Shown here one piece after another: positions 18,583 through 26,982 of a stretch of DNA of 61,305 nucleotides (the first letter of the stretch is position 1; the number at the start of each line of letters is the position of its first letter). Position numbers and translations under genes: made by a program. Source of the stretch: Anaerobiospirillum sp. NML120448. Its GTDB lineage: Bacteria; Pseudomonadota; Gammaproteobacteria; Enterobacterales; Succinivibrionaceae. The stretch is from positions 1 through 61,305 of the forward strand of contig NZ_JALKIM010000016.1 in NCBI RefSeq assembly GCF_023050945.1, written 5' to 3'. The notes under the pieces are model-generated. The model searched no databases. It was not told the DNA's origin and saw only the letters and a program-made list of their open reading frames with translations.

Positions 18583-19368
18583 ATGGCGATTAAACTTTTC
18601 CCAAAGTTGCTCTTAATTACCAGTTTTACTATGTTTAGCAGTGCTCTGATAGCGCCAAGTTACGCTGATAGTGAGCTTGATTTTAGCCATAGTAAAGCAG
18701 CTGATGAGATCTATAATTACGAGCAATATTTGTATGATCCAAAGGCCCATAAGAGCGAAGATCTCTATACTGATGGTTACGCCTCAGGTGGTAATGGCTA
18801 TAATCAAAACAATTTTGACTATGGCCGTGATCGCTATTATGGTCAAGAGCGCCCTTATCCTAATCGTCCTTTGTGTCCTTATAATGATGGCAAGGGCCAC
18901 CATAGACCACACCCTAATTGTCCTGAATTTGCCAATGGTGGCGAGTATCCTGACTACGCCGATCCAAATTACCCTAATTATGGCCACCACCCAAGACCAC
19001 CACGTCCGCCACGACCACCTGTAATACCACCAGGTGCTAATCCTGATTATTCTCCTGGGCCTAATCCTAATTTTGCACGCTCCATTAGAGCATGTATAGC
19101 ATATGAGCGCCCTGATGGCACTTATAGCAAGGATGTTCCAATTACTGTTGATTTACTCGATGGTCTAGTACTGGCTAACCAGTATCGCCTGTATGTTAAT
19201 GGTGGTATTAATGACTTATTTGTAGTGTTTAACACTCAAAACCATCGCTACCCAACTATTTTGCCTTTAAATCACAGAAAAAGCCTAAGCACAGCAGCTA
19301 CAGTGCTTACTGACTTACAAGGTCAAAATTGGCGTATCAGCCGCACCTGGAAGCGCTGCTCGAATTAA
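18583..19368 (+). CDS. Secreted Pro/Tyr/His-rich protein of unknown function
   Basis: 261 residues. A signal peptide is clear: basic MAIKLFPK, hydrophobic core to about residue 24, then PSYADS as likely cleavage site. Residues ~60-160 are a low-complexity linker rich in Y, N, G, P and H, including RPPRPPRPP and several NPDY/YPDY words. Residues ~165-261 look like a small beta-rich domain with two Cys (SIRACIAY and WKRCSN); two more Cys lie in the linker (PLCPY, PNCPEF). It is probably periplasmic or surface-exposed. The IS630-family element begins 30 bp downstream. Metal binding through His/Cys is possible but speculative. Confidence 0.75.
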   Translation: MAIKLFPKLLLITSFTMFSSALIAPSYADSELDFSHSKAADEIYNYEQYLYDPKAHKSEDLYTDGYASGGNGYNQNNFDYGRDRYYGQERPYPNRPLCPYNDGKGHHRPHPNCPEFANGGEYPDYADPNYPNYGHHPRPPRPPRPPVIPPGANPDYSPGPNPNFARSIRACIAYERPDGTYSKDVPITVDLLDGLVLANQYRLYVNGGINDLFVVFNTQNHRYPTILPLNHRKSLSTAATVLTDLQGQNWRISRTWKRCSN

Positions 19369-19397
19369 TCTCCTTAATCTCCTTAATCTCAAGGCTA

Positions 19398-21391
19398 GTG
19401 GTTAAATTGAAAACCCATTGCACATAAACAGATTGATTTGGTAGTATGCAGGGCATGAATAATAACAAAAATTTTTGCCCTGCAACTGCCAAAATTGTAC
19501 AGCAATTCAGGGAGTCTATTAATAGTCAATTCATCGATAAATGTAGTCAAGCTATATCTCGTGAAAATACTTCGTATTGGATCAAACGGTGTCTTGTTGT
19601 TGTTAACGCTATGACCTGTAATTCTGTAAAAGAAATTGCAGAAAGTGCCTTTTTATCTACTAAAAGTGTAAGAACAGTCCTTAAAGCTATCATTGGTGGA
19701 GATTTTGATGTTATTTTGCGAACAAATTTAGGTGGTCGTAAAAAGAAGGAATGCTCTGCTGAGACATATCATTTGATTGATGCTTTGTTTGGTCTTCGTC
19801 CTGATGACTTAGTAAATGCTGGCTTTTTCCATAATTGTGAGTTTGAAAATAGTTTGAAAGGCAGGCAGACATGGACTATCGCTTTGTTAGCTAAAGCAGC
19901 TTGTACAACTTATTATTTCATGCAAAAGTGGCTAAAAAACAACAATATTAAGCTTACAGAAAAGAGTTCCTACTGTGTAAGTGATGATGCTCTTTATACT
20001 GCAAAAATGCGATATATTGATTATTGTTATAAGCAGGCTGAGGATGATGGCTATATAGTTTTATGTTTTGATGAAAAGCCAACCATTGCAATTCATCATA
20101 TCGATAGCCATTTAAATGATGGTGGATATGTATGTCCAAGCTCACGTTATGAAAGGCTTGGCACAACAAATTTACTTGCTCTTTTGCGTCCCGCAACAGG
20201 ACAGGTTATTGCTGAGCTTAGTGATAAAAAGACCGCACAAGATATTATGGACTTCATATCTAAGTCTATTAGTCGACCTGAGTTTGCTGGCCGCAAGATT
20301 ATTATAATAATGGACAATTTATCTGTTCATAGAAAGGCAGAAGTTGATTTGCTTAATAAATATGAAAATTTGACCATCACTTATACACCAACTAACGCTA
20401 GTTGGGCTAATTTAGTTGAATGTTTCTTCTCGGTCTTTAATAAGCAATTCCTTTCAAGATCTAATGGATGGACAAGTCGCACTGAATTTATCAATGATGC
20501 TTATAGTTACATTAATGGTTACAACGAAAGAGCTAATCCATACAATTGGAGTTACGATTTTGCAAGAGATCTAAATCAGCGTTCCCAGAGACAGGCAAAC
20601 ATAACAAATACTGTAGATGTTCCTGATTTTGAAACACCTATTCGTACTGCATTAAACCCTCAACTTCAGGCTGCTTTGAATAATGAAATACATAAGTTTC
20701 CTCAAGAAAATGAGGTTAATGTAGATCAAGCTGAGACTTCTTGTATTAATAAAGAACAGGATGACTCCTCTTCAAAACATTTACCTCATGCTATTCCTCA
20801 TTTAGTAAAAAATGATTATGGCATATCCAATGAGCAAGCAAATCAGGAAGAGGTGGATAAAATCCCTTGTCAACCTGTTAACTCTCGTGTGATTGATTCT
20901 GTCCCTAAAAAGCCACGTAAGCCAAAACCAATCTCTGAAAGTAAGCTTGAGCAAAACATTGATAAGTTAAAATCTTTATTGAAAAAAAGAACAGAACTTC
21001 ATAAAGAAAACAATTCAATCAAAAATGTTCTGAGCAAATTGAAAAGTAGCGAAGATACTGCCAAAATTCAGAAACTAAACGCTCTTATAGGTCTTAATTC
21101 TGATAGGATTTGCAGTATCCGAAAGGAAATTGTAAACCTGATTAACAAGGTTAGAGCACTTCGAAAAGAGTGGTCTAATAAGCTCGCTGAGCAAAAAAAG
21201 ATAGCTCAAGAGTTTTCTAATAAGTTATATGATAGGCTTGATGATGCAATGCGTGCATGTACTCGTATTCCGTCTTCGTTCTATAGAAACAAAGACGCAA
21301 ATCAAATTAGCCAATAAGCTGTACTGTTAGCATACGCTTACTGGCTAATTTGGTTAGTGTTTTATGTGCAATGGGTTTTCAATTTAACCAC
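19398..21391 (+). mobile_element. Complete IS630-family insertion sequence
   Basis: Perfect 31-bp terminal inverted repeats (19398-19428 and 21361-21391) beginning GTGGTTAAATTGAAAACCC, flanked by TA on both sides (19396-19397 and 21392-21393). TA duplication is the rule for IS630/Tc1-type elements. It carries one intact transposase gene in the same direction. The identical ends and intact gene suggest a recent, possibly active, insertion between the secreted-protein gene and nifS. Confidence 0.93.
19446..21317 (+). CDS. IS630-family transposase with long C-terminal extension
   Basis: 623 residues, against about 340 for typical IS630 transposases. An N-terminal helix-turn-helix (about 60-85) precedes the DDE core: D209 in CFDEKP, D290 in IMDNLSVH and E325 in ANLVECFF, with 34 residues between the last two as in the DD34E group. 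Beyond residue ~380 there is an extra ~240 residues: a polar linker, a basic patch KKPRKPKP (about 490) and a K/E/L-rich coiled coil (about 500-600). The extension may support oligomerisation or target choice (inference). The reading frame is intact. Confidence 0.92.
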   Translation: MQGMNNNKNFCPATAKIVQQFRESINSQFIDKCSQAISRENTSYWIKRCLVVVNAMTCNSVKEIAESAFLSTKSVRTVLKAIIGGDFDVILRTNLGGRKKKECSAETYHLIDALFGLRPDDLVNAGFFHNCEFENSLKGRQTWTIALLAKAACTTYYFMQKWLKNNNIKLTEKSSYCVSDDALYTAKMRYIDYCYKQAEDDGYIVLCFDEKPTIAIHHIDSHLNDGGYVCPSSRYERLGTTNLLALLRPATGQVIAELSDKKTAQDIMDFISKSISRPEFAGRKIIIIMDNLSVHRKAEVDLLNKYENLTITYTPTNASWANLVECFFSVFNKQFLSRSNGWTSRTEFINDAYSYINGYNERANPYNWSYDFARDLNQRSQRQANITNTVDVPDFETPIRTALNPQLQAALNNEIHKFPQENEVNVDQAETSCINKEQDDSSSKHLPHAIPHLVKNDYGISNEQANQEEVDKIPCQPVNSRVIDSVPKKPRKPKPISESKLEQNIDKLKSLLKKRTELHKENNSIKNVLSKLKSSEDTAKIQKLNALIGLNSDRICSIRKEIVNLINKVRALRKEWSNKLAEQKKIAQEFSNKLYDRLDDAMRACTRIPSSFYRNKDANQISQ

Positions 21392-21448
21392 TAGGCCTTT
21401 AATAATAATTTGGTGTGCCACAGGATATTAAGTGGCGCAACCAATTAA

Positions 21449-22699
21449 TTAAGCACGACGCTCTTGAGAGTCTGGATCGAACTCATGGTCGATGTTCTTT
21501 ACCTTTGGCTTGTTTAAGTTCCAGTAAGGAGAAAGCTCACGTAAGCGACCAATGATGTTTGGTAACACCTCTAAGGTACGATCGATTTCTGCCTCAGTAG
21601 TGAAGCGAGATAAGGAGAAGCGAATAGTACCGTGAGCAGCTGAGAATGGAATATTCATAGCCTGCATTACGTGGGATGGCTCTAAGCTCTCAGAGGAGCA
21701 AGCAGAACCTGAGGAGGCTGCAATACCATACTCATTTAACATAAGTAAGATAGCCTCACCTTCAATAAACTTGAAGCCTACATTTAAGGTATTTGGGGTA
21801 CGATGGGTAGCATCGCCCATTACAATAACCTCAGGAATAGTATTAACAATACCTTGCTCAAGCTTATCACGTAAAGCACGTACTCTAGTATCAAGCTCGT
21901 TTAAGTGGGCCTTAGCAAGCTCACAAGCCTTACCTAAACCTACAATGTATGGTACGTTCTCAGTGCCAGCACGACGACCACGCTCTTGGTGACCACCATG
22001 TAAGAAAGGAATGAAGCGAGTACCACGGCGTACGTATAAAGCACCTACACCCTTTGGAGCATGTAGCTTATGGCCAGAGAAGGAGAGCATACGAACCTGA
22101 GTGGACTTAACGTCTACAGGGATCTTACCTACAGCCTGAACTGCATCAGAGTGGAATACTATACCCCTTTCTGCGGCTAATTCAGATAAGGTTGGAATAT
22201 CGTAAATATTACCAGTCTCGTTATTAGCCCACATAATAGAAGCTAAAGCAGTCTTATCAGATAAGAGCTTTACGAACTCGTCAGCATTTAAGTCACCCTT
22301 CTCATCAGCGTGAAGGTACTTAACCTTAACACCACGAGAGGATAAGAACTCACAAGTGTCGATAATAGCTGGGTGCTCAAGCTTAGTAGTTACGATTTCA
22401 TCCTTATTCTTTTGAGTCCATAAAGATGTCCAAATAGCAGCATTATCAGACTCAGTGGCACAAGAGGTAAAGATGATCTCATCAGGATGCTCTGCGCCAA
22501 TTAAATCAGCCACCTGCTCACGAGCACGGTTAATAGCCTTTTCTACAGGAACACCAAAGCCATGTTGAGAAGAGGCATTACCATAGAAAGTAGTTAAATA
22601 AGGCATCATAGCCTCAACTACTTGAGGATCGATCATTGTAGTGGCATTGTTATCCAGGTAAATGCCGTTACCTGCACCCATGTTATTAGTATCCATCAT
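21449..22699 (-). CDS. nifS: Cysteine desulfurase NifS (class I)
   Basis: 416 residues. A PLP enzyme that takes sulfur from L-cysteine for Fe-S cluster assembly, leaving alanine. Visible signatures: YLDNNATT near the start, the TSCATESDN block, the PLP lysine K211 in SGHKLHAPKG, and the active-site C334 in SSGSACSSE. The short loop around this Cys is that of NifS/IscS group I. Preceded by TTAGGAAAG. It follows nifU in the same direction after 244 bp. The compact nifU-nifS pair without nitrogenase genes is common in anaerobes, where it does general Fe-S assembly; likely clients here include the class I fumarase and PflA. Confidence 0.95.
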   Translation of the reverse strand: MMDTNNMGAGNGIYLDNNATTMIDPQVVEAMMPYLTTFYGNASSQHGFGVPVEKAINRAREQVADLIGAEHPDEIIFTSCATESDNAAIWTSLWTQKNKDEIVTTKLEHPAIIDTCEFLSSRGVKVKYLHADEKGDLNADEFVKLLSDKTALASIMWANNETGNIYDIPTLSELAAERGIVFHSDAVQAVGKIPVDVKSTQVRMLSFSGHKLHAPKGVGALYVRRGTRFIPFLHGGHQERGRRAGTENVPYIVGLGKACELAKAHLNELDTRVRALRDKLEQGIVNTIPEVIVMGDATHRTPNTLNVGFKFIEGEAILLMLNEYGIAASSGSACSSESLEPSHVMQAMNIPFSAAHGTIRFSLSRFTTEAEIDRTLEVLPNIIGRLRELSPYWNLNKPKVKNIDHEFDPDSQERRA

Positions 22700-22868
22700 C
22701 TTTCCTAAATCGATAATTAAGCAAGTGCTTTTGCTTATGCTGTGCTTTTTGCTTAATAGCAGGTCGCATACTCTATACTCTGTAAATTAACTGTTCACGA
22801 GCACAAGCAACATCTATATCTGTGCTCAGTTAAGGGTATGAGACCTACTTTGGAAATTCGTACAAGTG

Positions 22869-22898
22869 CTTATTAATAGGAATCAGCCTGTTAATAAG
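22869..22898 (-). promoter_or_regulatory. Hairpin in the nifU-nifS gap
   Basis: Near-perfect 12-bp stem CTTATTAATAGG / CCTGTTAATAAG with a 6-base loop and no following T run, so not a standard terminator. It may stabilise the nifU message end or tune nifS expression. Confidence 0.4.
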
Positions 22899-22943
22899 TT
22901 TGGCCTTTGTGCTGTGCGCTAGGCTGTAATATCTAAACAGATA

Positions 22944-23870
22944 TTAAGCTTGGATATTTAAGCTCTTAGCCTGATCGCCTAAGAGAGCCTCTAACTTGCT
23001 CTTAACGAAGTTTAAGGTCATATCGTGCATCATGCCAGAGGCAATGTTGCCATTGAACTTAAGCTTAACATCATTGTTAGCAATGCCTTGGATCTCAATA
23101 GAAGAGCCATCAGTAAAGCCTGCATTTAACTCTTTAACTACTGAATCAACCTTCTCAAAATATGGAGACTCTAAAGTAGCGGCATCTAAAGCAGCGCCCT
23201 TGGTTGAGCAGCCACAAGACTTCTCAGTGGTAGTAGCAATCTTAATACCCTGAATTGGGGTCTGAGCAAAGCCAGGACGTGGTACGCCGCAACGCTCTAA
23301 ATCAACCCAAACCTCATCGATAATCTCTTCGATGCGCATGTGACAGCTTTGGCAACCACCACCAGCCTTGGTATAGTTGGTAACCTCTTCTACAGTAGTA
23401 AGGTGGTTTTCCCAAACTACTTTCTTAATCTTATTAGCGCCAACGCCAAAGCAGTGACAGATGATTTCGCCATCCTCATCATGGATGTGCTCGTAGCTCT
23501 TGCCATGGTAGTTAGCAATAGCAGCATCTAAAGCTTCACGACCCATTACAGAGCAGTGCATTTTCTCAGCTGGTAAACCACCTAAGTAGTCAGCAATTTG
23601 CTGATTGGTGATCTTCTCAGCCTCAGCTAAGCTCTTGCCAATTAACATCTCAGTTAAAGCAGAGGAAGAAGCAATAGCACTACCACAACCATAGGTTTGG
23701 AAAGCAGCATCCTCAATGATGTCAGTAGTTGGATTGATCTTTAACATCAAGCGCAAAGCATCACCACAGATAATCGAGCCCACGTCGCCTACGGCGTTTG
23801 CATCTTCAATAACACGAGCATTACGTGGATTAAGGAAATGATCTTTAACTTTATCAGTGTAGTCCCACAT
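22944..23870 (-). CDS. nifU: Fe-S cluster scaffold NifU, with altered C-terminal Nfu-like domain
   Basis: 308 residues in three parts. (1) IscU-like scaffold, with its three cluster cysteines C35 (IICGDA), C62 (YGCGSA) and C106 (MHCSVMG). (2) BFD-like [2Fe-2S] domain with C138, C140, C173 and C176 (ICHCFG and GGCQSC). (3) A C-terminal segment (about 240-308) aligning with Nfu domains, but where Nfu has GxCxxC this one reads GNIASGMMHD, so both cysteines are gone. A CGC motif occurs in the linker (KSCGCSTKG). The first two domains should assemble and hold clusters using sulfur from NifS. Loss of the C-terminal pair means that domain cannot hold a cluster in the usual way. Confidence 0.93.
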   Translation of the reverse strand: MWDYTDKVKDHFLNPRNARVIEDANAVGDVGSIICGDALRLMLKINPTTDIIEDAAFQTYGCGSAIASSSALTEMLIGKSLAEAEKITNQQIADYLGGLPAEKMHCSVMGREALDAAIANYHGKSYEHIHDEDGEIICHCFGVGANKIKKVVWENHLTTVEEVTNYTKAGGGCQSCHMRIEEIIDEVWVDLERCGVPRPGFAQTPIQGIKIATTTEKSCGCSTKGAALDAATLESPYFEKVDSVVKELNAGFTDGSSIEIQGIANNDVKLKFNGNIASGMMHDMTLNFVKSKLEALLGDQAKSLNIQA

Positions 23871-24813
23871 AGCTTAAAGCCTCAATTAAATTTGGTGATC
23901 GACAGACAAGCTGCGCAAAAAACTGGTTAATTCCACAGCCAAGAGCTGATTGTAGCCCCTAACCAAGCTAATGACAAATTTGATGTCTTAGCCTTTAACA
24001 AAATATTAAATTAGATTCTTTAGAATCTCTGTCATTGTTCGAAGTAAAGGCGCTTGGGCCTTTACTTAACGGCTATTAATTGTACAAGAAATCTATTAAT
24101 AGGTAATGCAAAGATTTAGCAATTGCTAACCTTAATGCAACAATGAGCTAAATCAGCCCTAAATCTGACAAATATTATTGCTAATAAAACAATCAAAAAG
24201 CCGATATGTATGCACAATTTAATGATTATTATACATTATTTACAAATAGTGTTTAATATTAAAAAAACATCAATAAGCCCTCAAGCAATCTATACCCCCT
24301 AAAAGCCAAGCCTACCTCTTTTAGCCTTTACGCTTACACCCTACCTTTTATCTTTAGTTAGTAGGAGCGCAAAACATTGCTATGCCCAACTTTACTATTA
24401 GGACTAACTGTATGTCTCAGACAAAGCTGAGACTCCCACTGAGGCTTAAGCACCAGCTGTGGCTTAGGATCTACTCCAGCGGCGGCTTAAACTTAGACTT
24501 ATGCATGGACATGAGCTTAGAGTGAAGAATATGGTTCATATGTTAATTTTACTTGGTGCGGGCCGTATCTTGGCTTAATAATGAGGAATCAAGGCTAATG
24601 ACAAACTAAGCTGATAGCCATAATAAAGGGCTATTTGCTTTAGCTAGCTTTTACCTTAGCTTTGGTAGTCGCTTCAATCTAAGCTTATGGAGAGCAAGTG
24701 ATACAGGTGTTACTTTATAAGTAGCGCTCAACTGGTGCTAGATTAGCGCTAATAAGCGCTATAATGTTGAGCTCTAATTAGGATTATTATGGTAATTTTA
24801 GTAGGTTAGTTTC
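23871..24813. other. Divergent promoter region, nifU and MATE gene
   Basis: 940 bp with no credible gene; promoters for nifU (leftward) and the MATE gene (rightward) should lie here. Left half AT-rich. About 24420-24490 carries self-complementary GAGGCTTAAGC and CAGCTG-type words. No regulator box could be assigned. Confidence 0.4.
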
Positions 24814-26235
24814 ATGGCAGCACAAGGCAAAGCAAAAGAAAGCTTATCTGATATGGTCAATAGAGACATGAGCTTAAAAGAGCAAATGTCTTTAACCGTA
24901 AGGCTTAGTATGCCTTCTATCATGGCTCAGCTTTCCTCCATTGTTATGCAATATATTGATGCTGCTATGGTGGGGAGTTTAGGTGCTCTTGCCTCTGCCT
25001 CTATTGGCCTGATGATGGCTCCTATTTGGCTGTTTACAGGCATTTGTATTACCTCAGTATCAGGATTTAGTGTTCAGGTAGCTCACCTACTAGGCGCTAA
25101 AGATGAGGTAAAAGCCCGTATTGTTGTCAGACAAGCATATGTAGTACTAATGATTTTTGCCTTCATAGTATCAGCTATTGCTTGTTCTCTGGCTAATACC
25201 CTACCTAACTTTTTAGGTGGTTCTGATGACATCATTGGCAACGCTGCGGCTTACTTTATGATTTATATGGCTGCCTTGCCGCTCTTTCAATTAAACTTCC
25301 TCTCAGCTGCTATGTTGCGTTGCTCTGGTAATATGCTCCTACCAAGCATGATCAACATTTTGATGTGCATCTTAGACGTAATTTTTAATTTTATCTTTAT
25401 TTTTGATAGCCGCACTATAACCCTTCCACTATTAGGTGAAGTTCATATTTATGGTGCTAATATGGGAGTTCAAGGTGCTGCCATTGGCACTGCCTTAGCC
25501 GCTGGTGTAACAGGCATTATCATGACTTATTGCCTGACTTTAAAATCACCATCATTGGCCTTAAATAAAGATCACGGCTCCTTTAAACCAACATTAGAAA
25601 TTGTCCGCCGAGCCCTACGCATTAGCCTGCCTATTACTGCCCAGCAATTTATGATTAGTTCGGCTCAAATTGTTTCTACAATGATTGTAGCGCCACTGGG
25701 CACTATTGCTATTGCAGCTCACTCTTTTGCTATCACCATTGAGGCTATTTGCTATATGCCAGGTTTTGGTATTGGTGATGCTGCTACTACCTTAGTAGGT
25801 CAATCCATTGGTGCTCGACGTTTTGATTTAACCAAGCGCTTTGCCGTTATAACTTTAAGTTTTGGCACTTTAGTTATGGCTTTTATGGGTATGCTGATGT
25901 ATATCTTTGCCCCTGATGTAATGGCCATTATGACTCCAGATATGAGTGTCCAAGAGCAAGCCGTAGCTGTACTTAGAATACAGGCCTTTGCCGAGCCATT
26001 ATTTGCTGTCGCTATTGTTGGTTATGGTATTTGTGTAGGCGCTGGCGATACTTTCATTCCAAGCTTACTAAACTTTGGCTCCATGTGGCTCATTCGCCTC
26101 GGTATGGCCTACTACTTAAGTCTTGACTATGGCCTAAAGGGCGTATGGATTGCCATGGCCATTGAGCTTTCTGTAAGAGGCCTCTTATTCTTAGCTCGCC
26201 TCAAATGGGGCAATTGGATCAAGAGCTTAGCCTAA
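24814..26235 (+). CDS. MATE-family multidrug/Na+ efflux transporter
   Basis: 473 residues, about 12 membrane helices in two similar halves (MatE repeats, about 30-190 and 260-420). Matching features: SMPSIMAQLSSIVMQYIDAAMVG at the start of the first half, QQFMISSAQIVSTMIVAPLG at the start of the second, and GFGIGDAATTLVGQSIGA. Proteins of this group expel cationic drugs or metabolites in exchange for Na+ or H+ at the inner membrane. The substrate cannot be told from sequence. Transcribed away from nifU. An assigned symbol such as norM would be a guess. Confidence 0.9.
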   Translation: MAAQGKAKESLSDMVNRDMSLKEQMSLTVRLSMPSIMAQLSSIVMQYIDAAMVGSLGALASASIGLMMAPIWLFTGICITSVSGFSVQVAHLLGAKDEVKARIVVRQAYVVLMIFAFIVSAIACSLANTLPNFLGGSDDIIGNAAAYFMIYMAALPLFQLNFLSAAMLRCSGNMLLPSMINILMCILDVIFNFIFIFDSRTITLPLLGEVHIYGANMGVQGAAIGTALAAGVTGIIMTYCLTLKSPSLALNKDHGSFKPTLEIVRRALRISLPITAQQFMISSAQIVSTMIVAPLGTIAIAAHSFAITIEAICYMPGFGIGDAATTLVGQSIGARRFDLTKRFAVITLSFGTLVMAFMGMLMYIFAPDVMAIMTPDMSVQEQAVAVLRIQAFAEPLFAVAIVGYGICVGAGDTFIPSLLNFGSMWLIRLGMAYYLSLDYGLKGVWIAMAIELSVRGLLFLARLKWGNWIKSLA

Positions 26236-26448
26236 ATAGTCCTACGCCCTAAACGCTACTAGCTTGGTAGCTACGAAAGTCTTCAACTTTAGGGCCTAGC
26301 CTATTAGGCAGCAGATCTTGAGAGTCTTTTGATGGATTGATCTCCTTGAAGCAACTAAAGAGGAGACTAAAAATTGGCGTATACCCAGACAGTAAGACTC
26401 TCTCTTATGATCAGCATGAGCTAATAAAACTAGCTTTGCAATAATATA

Positions 26449-26726
26449 ATTTGCCCCCCCACAAGTTTGAAAAATAAATAAGCCTTAAACCATTGATGGA
26501 TAAGGCTTTATCGAGATTTTCACTCCTAAACACTGGTAATATGAGTTTGCCCCCCACAAGTTTGAAAAATAAATAAGCCTTAAACCATTGATGGATAAGG
26601 CTTTATCGAGGTTTTAGCTCCTAAACACTGGTAATATGAGTTTGCACCCCACAAGTTTGAAAAATTAATAAGCCTTAAACCATTGATGGATAAGGCTTTA
26701 TCGAGGTTTTAGCTCCTAAACACTGG
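26449..26726. repeat. Three tandem 95-bp repeats, each with a terminator-like hairpin
   Basis: Units start at about 26451, 26546 and 26641 (the word ACAAGTTTGAAAAAT recurs at 26461, 26556 and 26651, a period of 95). Each has the stem AAGCCTTA/TAAGGCTT with a 13-base loop. Read on the minus strand, the stem is followed by a T-rich TTATTTATTTTTC. The copies differ at few positions, including the length of a C run and GATTTTCAC versus GGTTTTAGC. The array sits where MATE (+) and copA (-) transcripts meet. Confidence 0.9.
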
Positions 26727-26942
26727 AGTATACCTCAGGCTACAGGCCACAAGCTGCGGACGATGGCCACAGACCGCTGTCGCTGGACGCTGGACGCAGG
26801 CTGCTGGATGCAGCCTATGGACTGATACATAGCTGCCCAGGAAAGAGCAAGCTGTGGTTGATAGCTTACTGCTGACAAGTTGAGTTGGGGCTAGGCCTTG
26901 CCATGGGCATTGCCAAGGGCCTTGTTTATGGCCCTTACTACC

Positions 26943-26972
26943 CAAAAAATAGGCCGATATACTTATCGGCCT
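26943..26972 (-). terminator. copA terminator
   Basis: Stem AGGCCGATA/TATCGGCCT with a 4-base loop, followed on the minus strand by ATTTTTT, directly after the copA stop. Confidence 0.85.
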
Positions 26973-26982
26973 TAATCTTATA

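Larger units (their letters stand above)
26236..26982. other. Convergent gap between MATE and copA with tandem repeats
   Basis: Holds the three 95-bp repeats (26449-26726), a tract of short CTGGACGC/GCTGCGGAC-like words (about 26740-26830) and the copA terminator. A 101-codon minus-strand ORF here is not considered real. Confidence 0.5.

Noticed and set aside
26449-26726. CRISPR array
   Set aside because: Three units of 95 bp are contiguous with no variable spacers; each contains a terminator-like hairpin.
13300-26726. Shared ancestry of the 113-bp element at 13346-13458 and the 95-bp repeats at 26449-26726 (both have a CCCCC run near TTTGAAA)
   Set aside because: Only two short low-complexity words are shared and their order differs.
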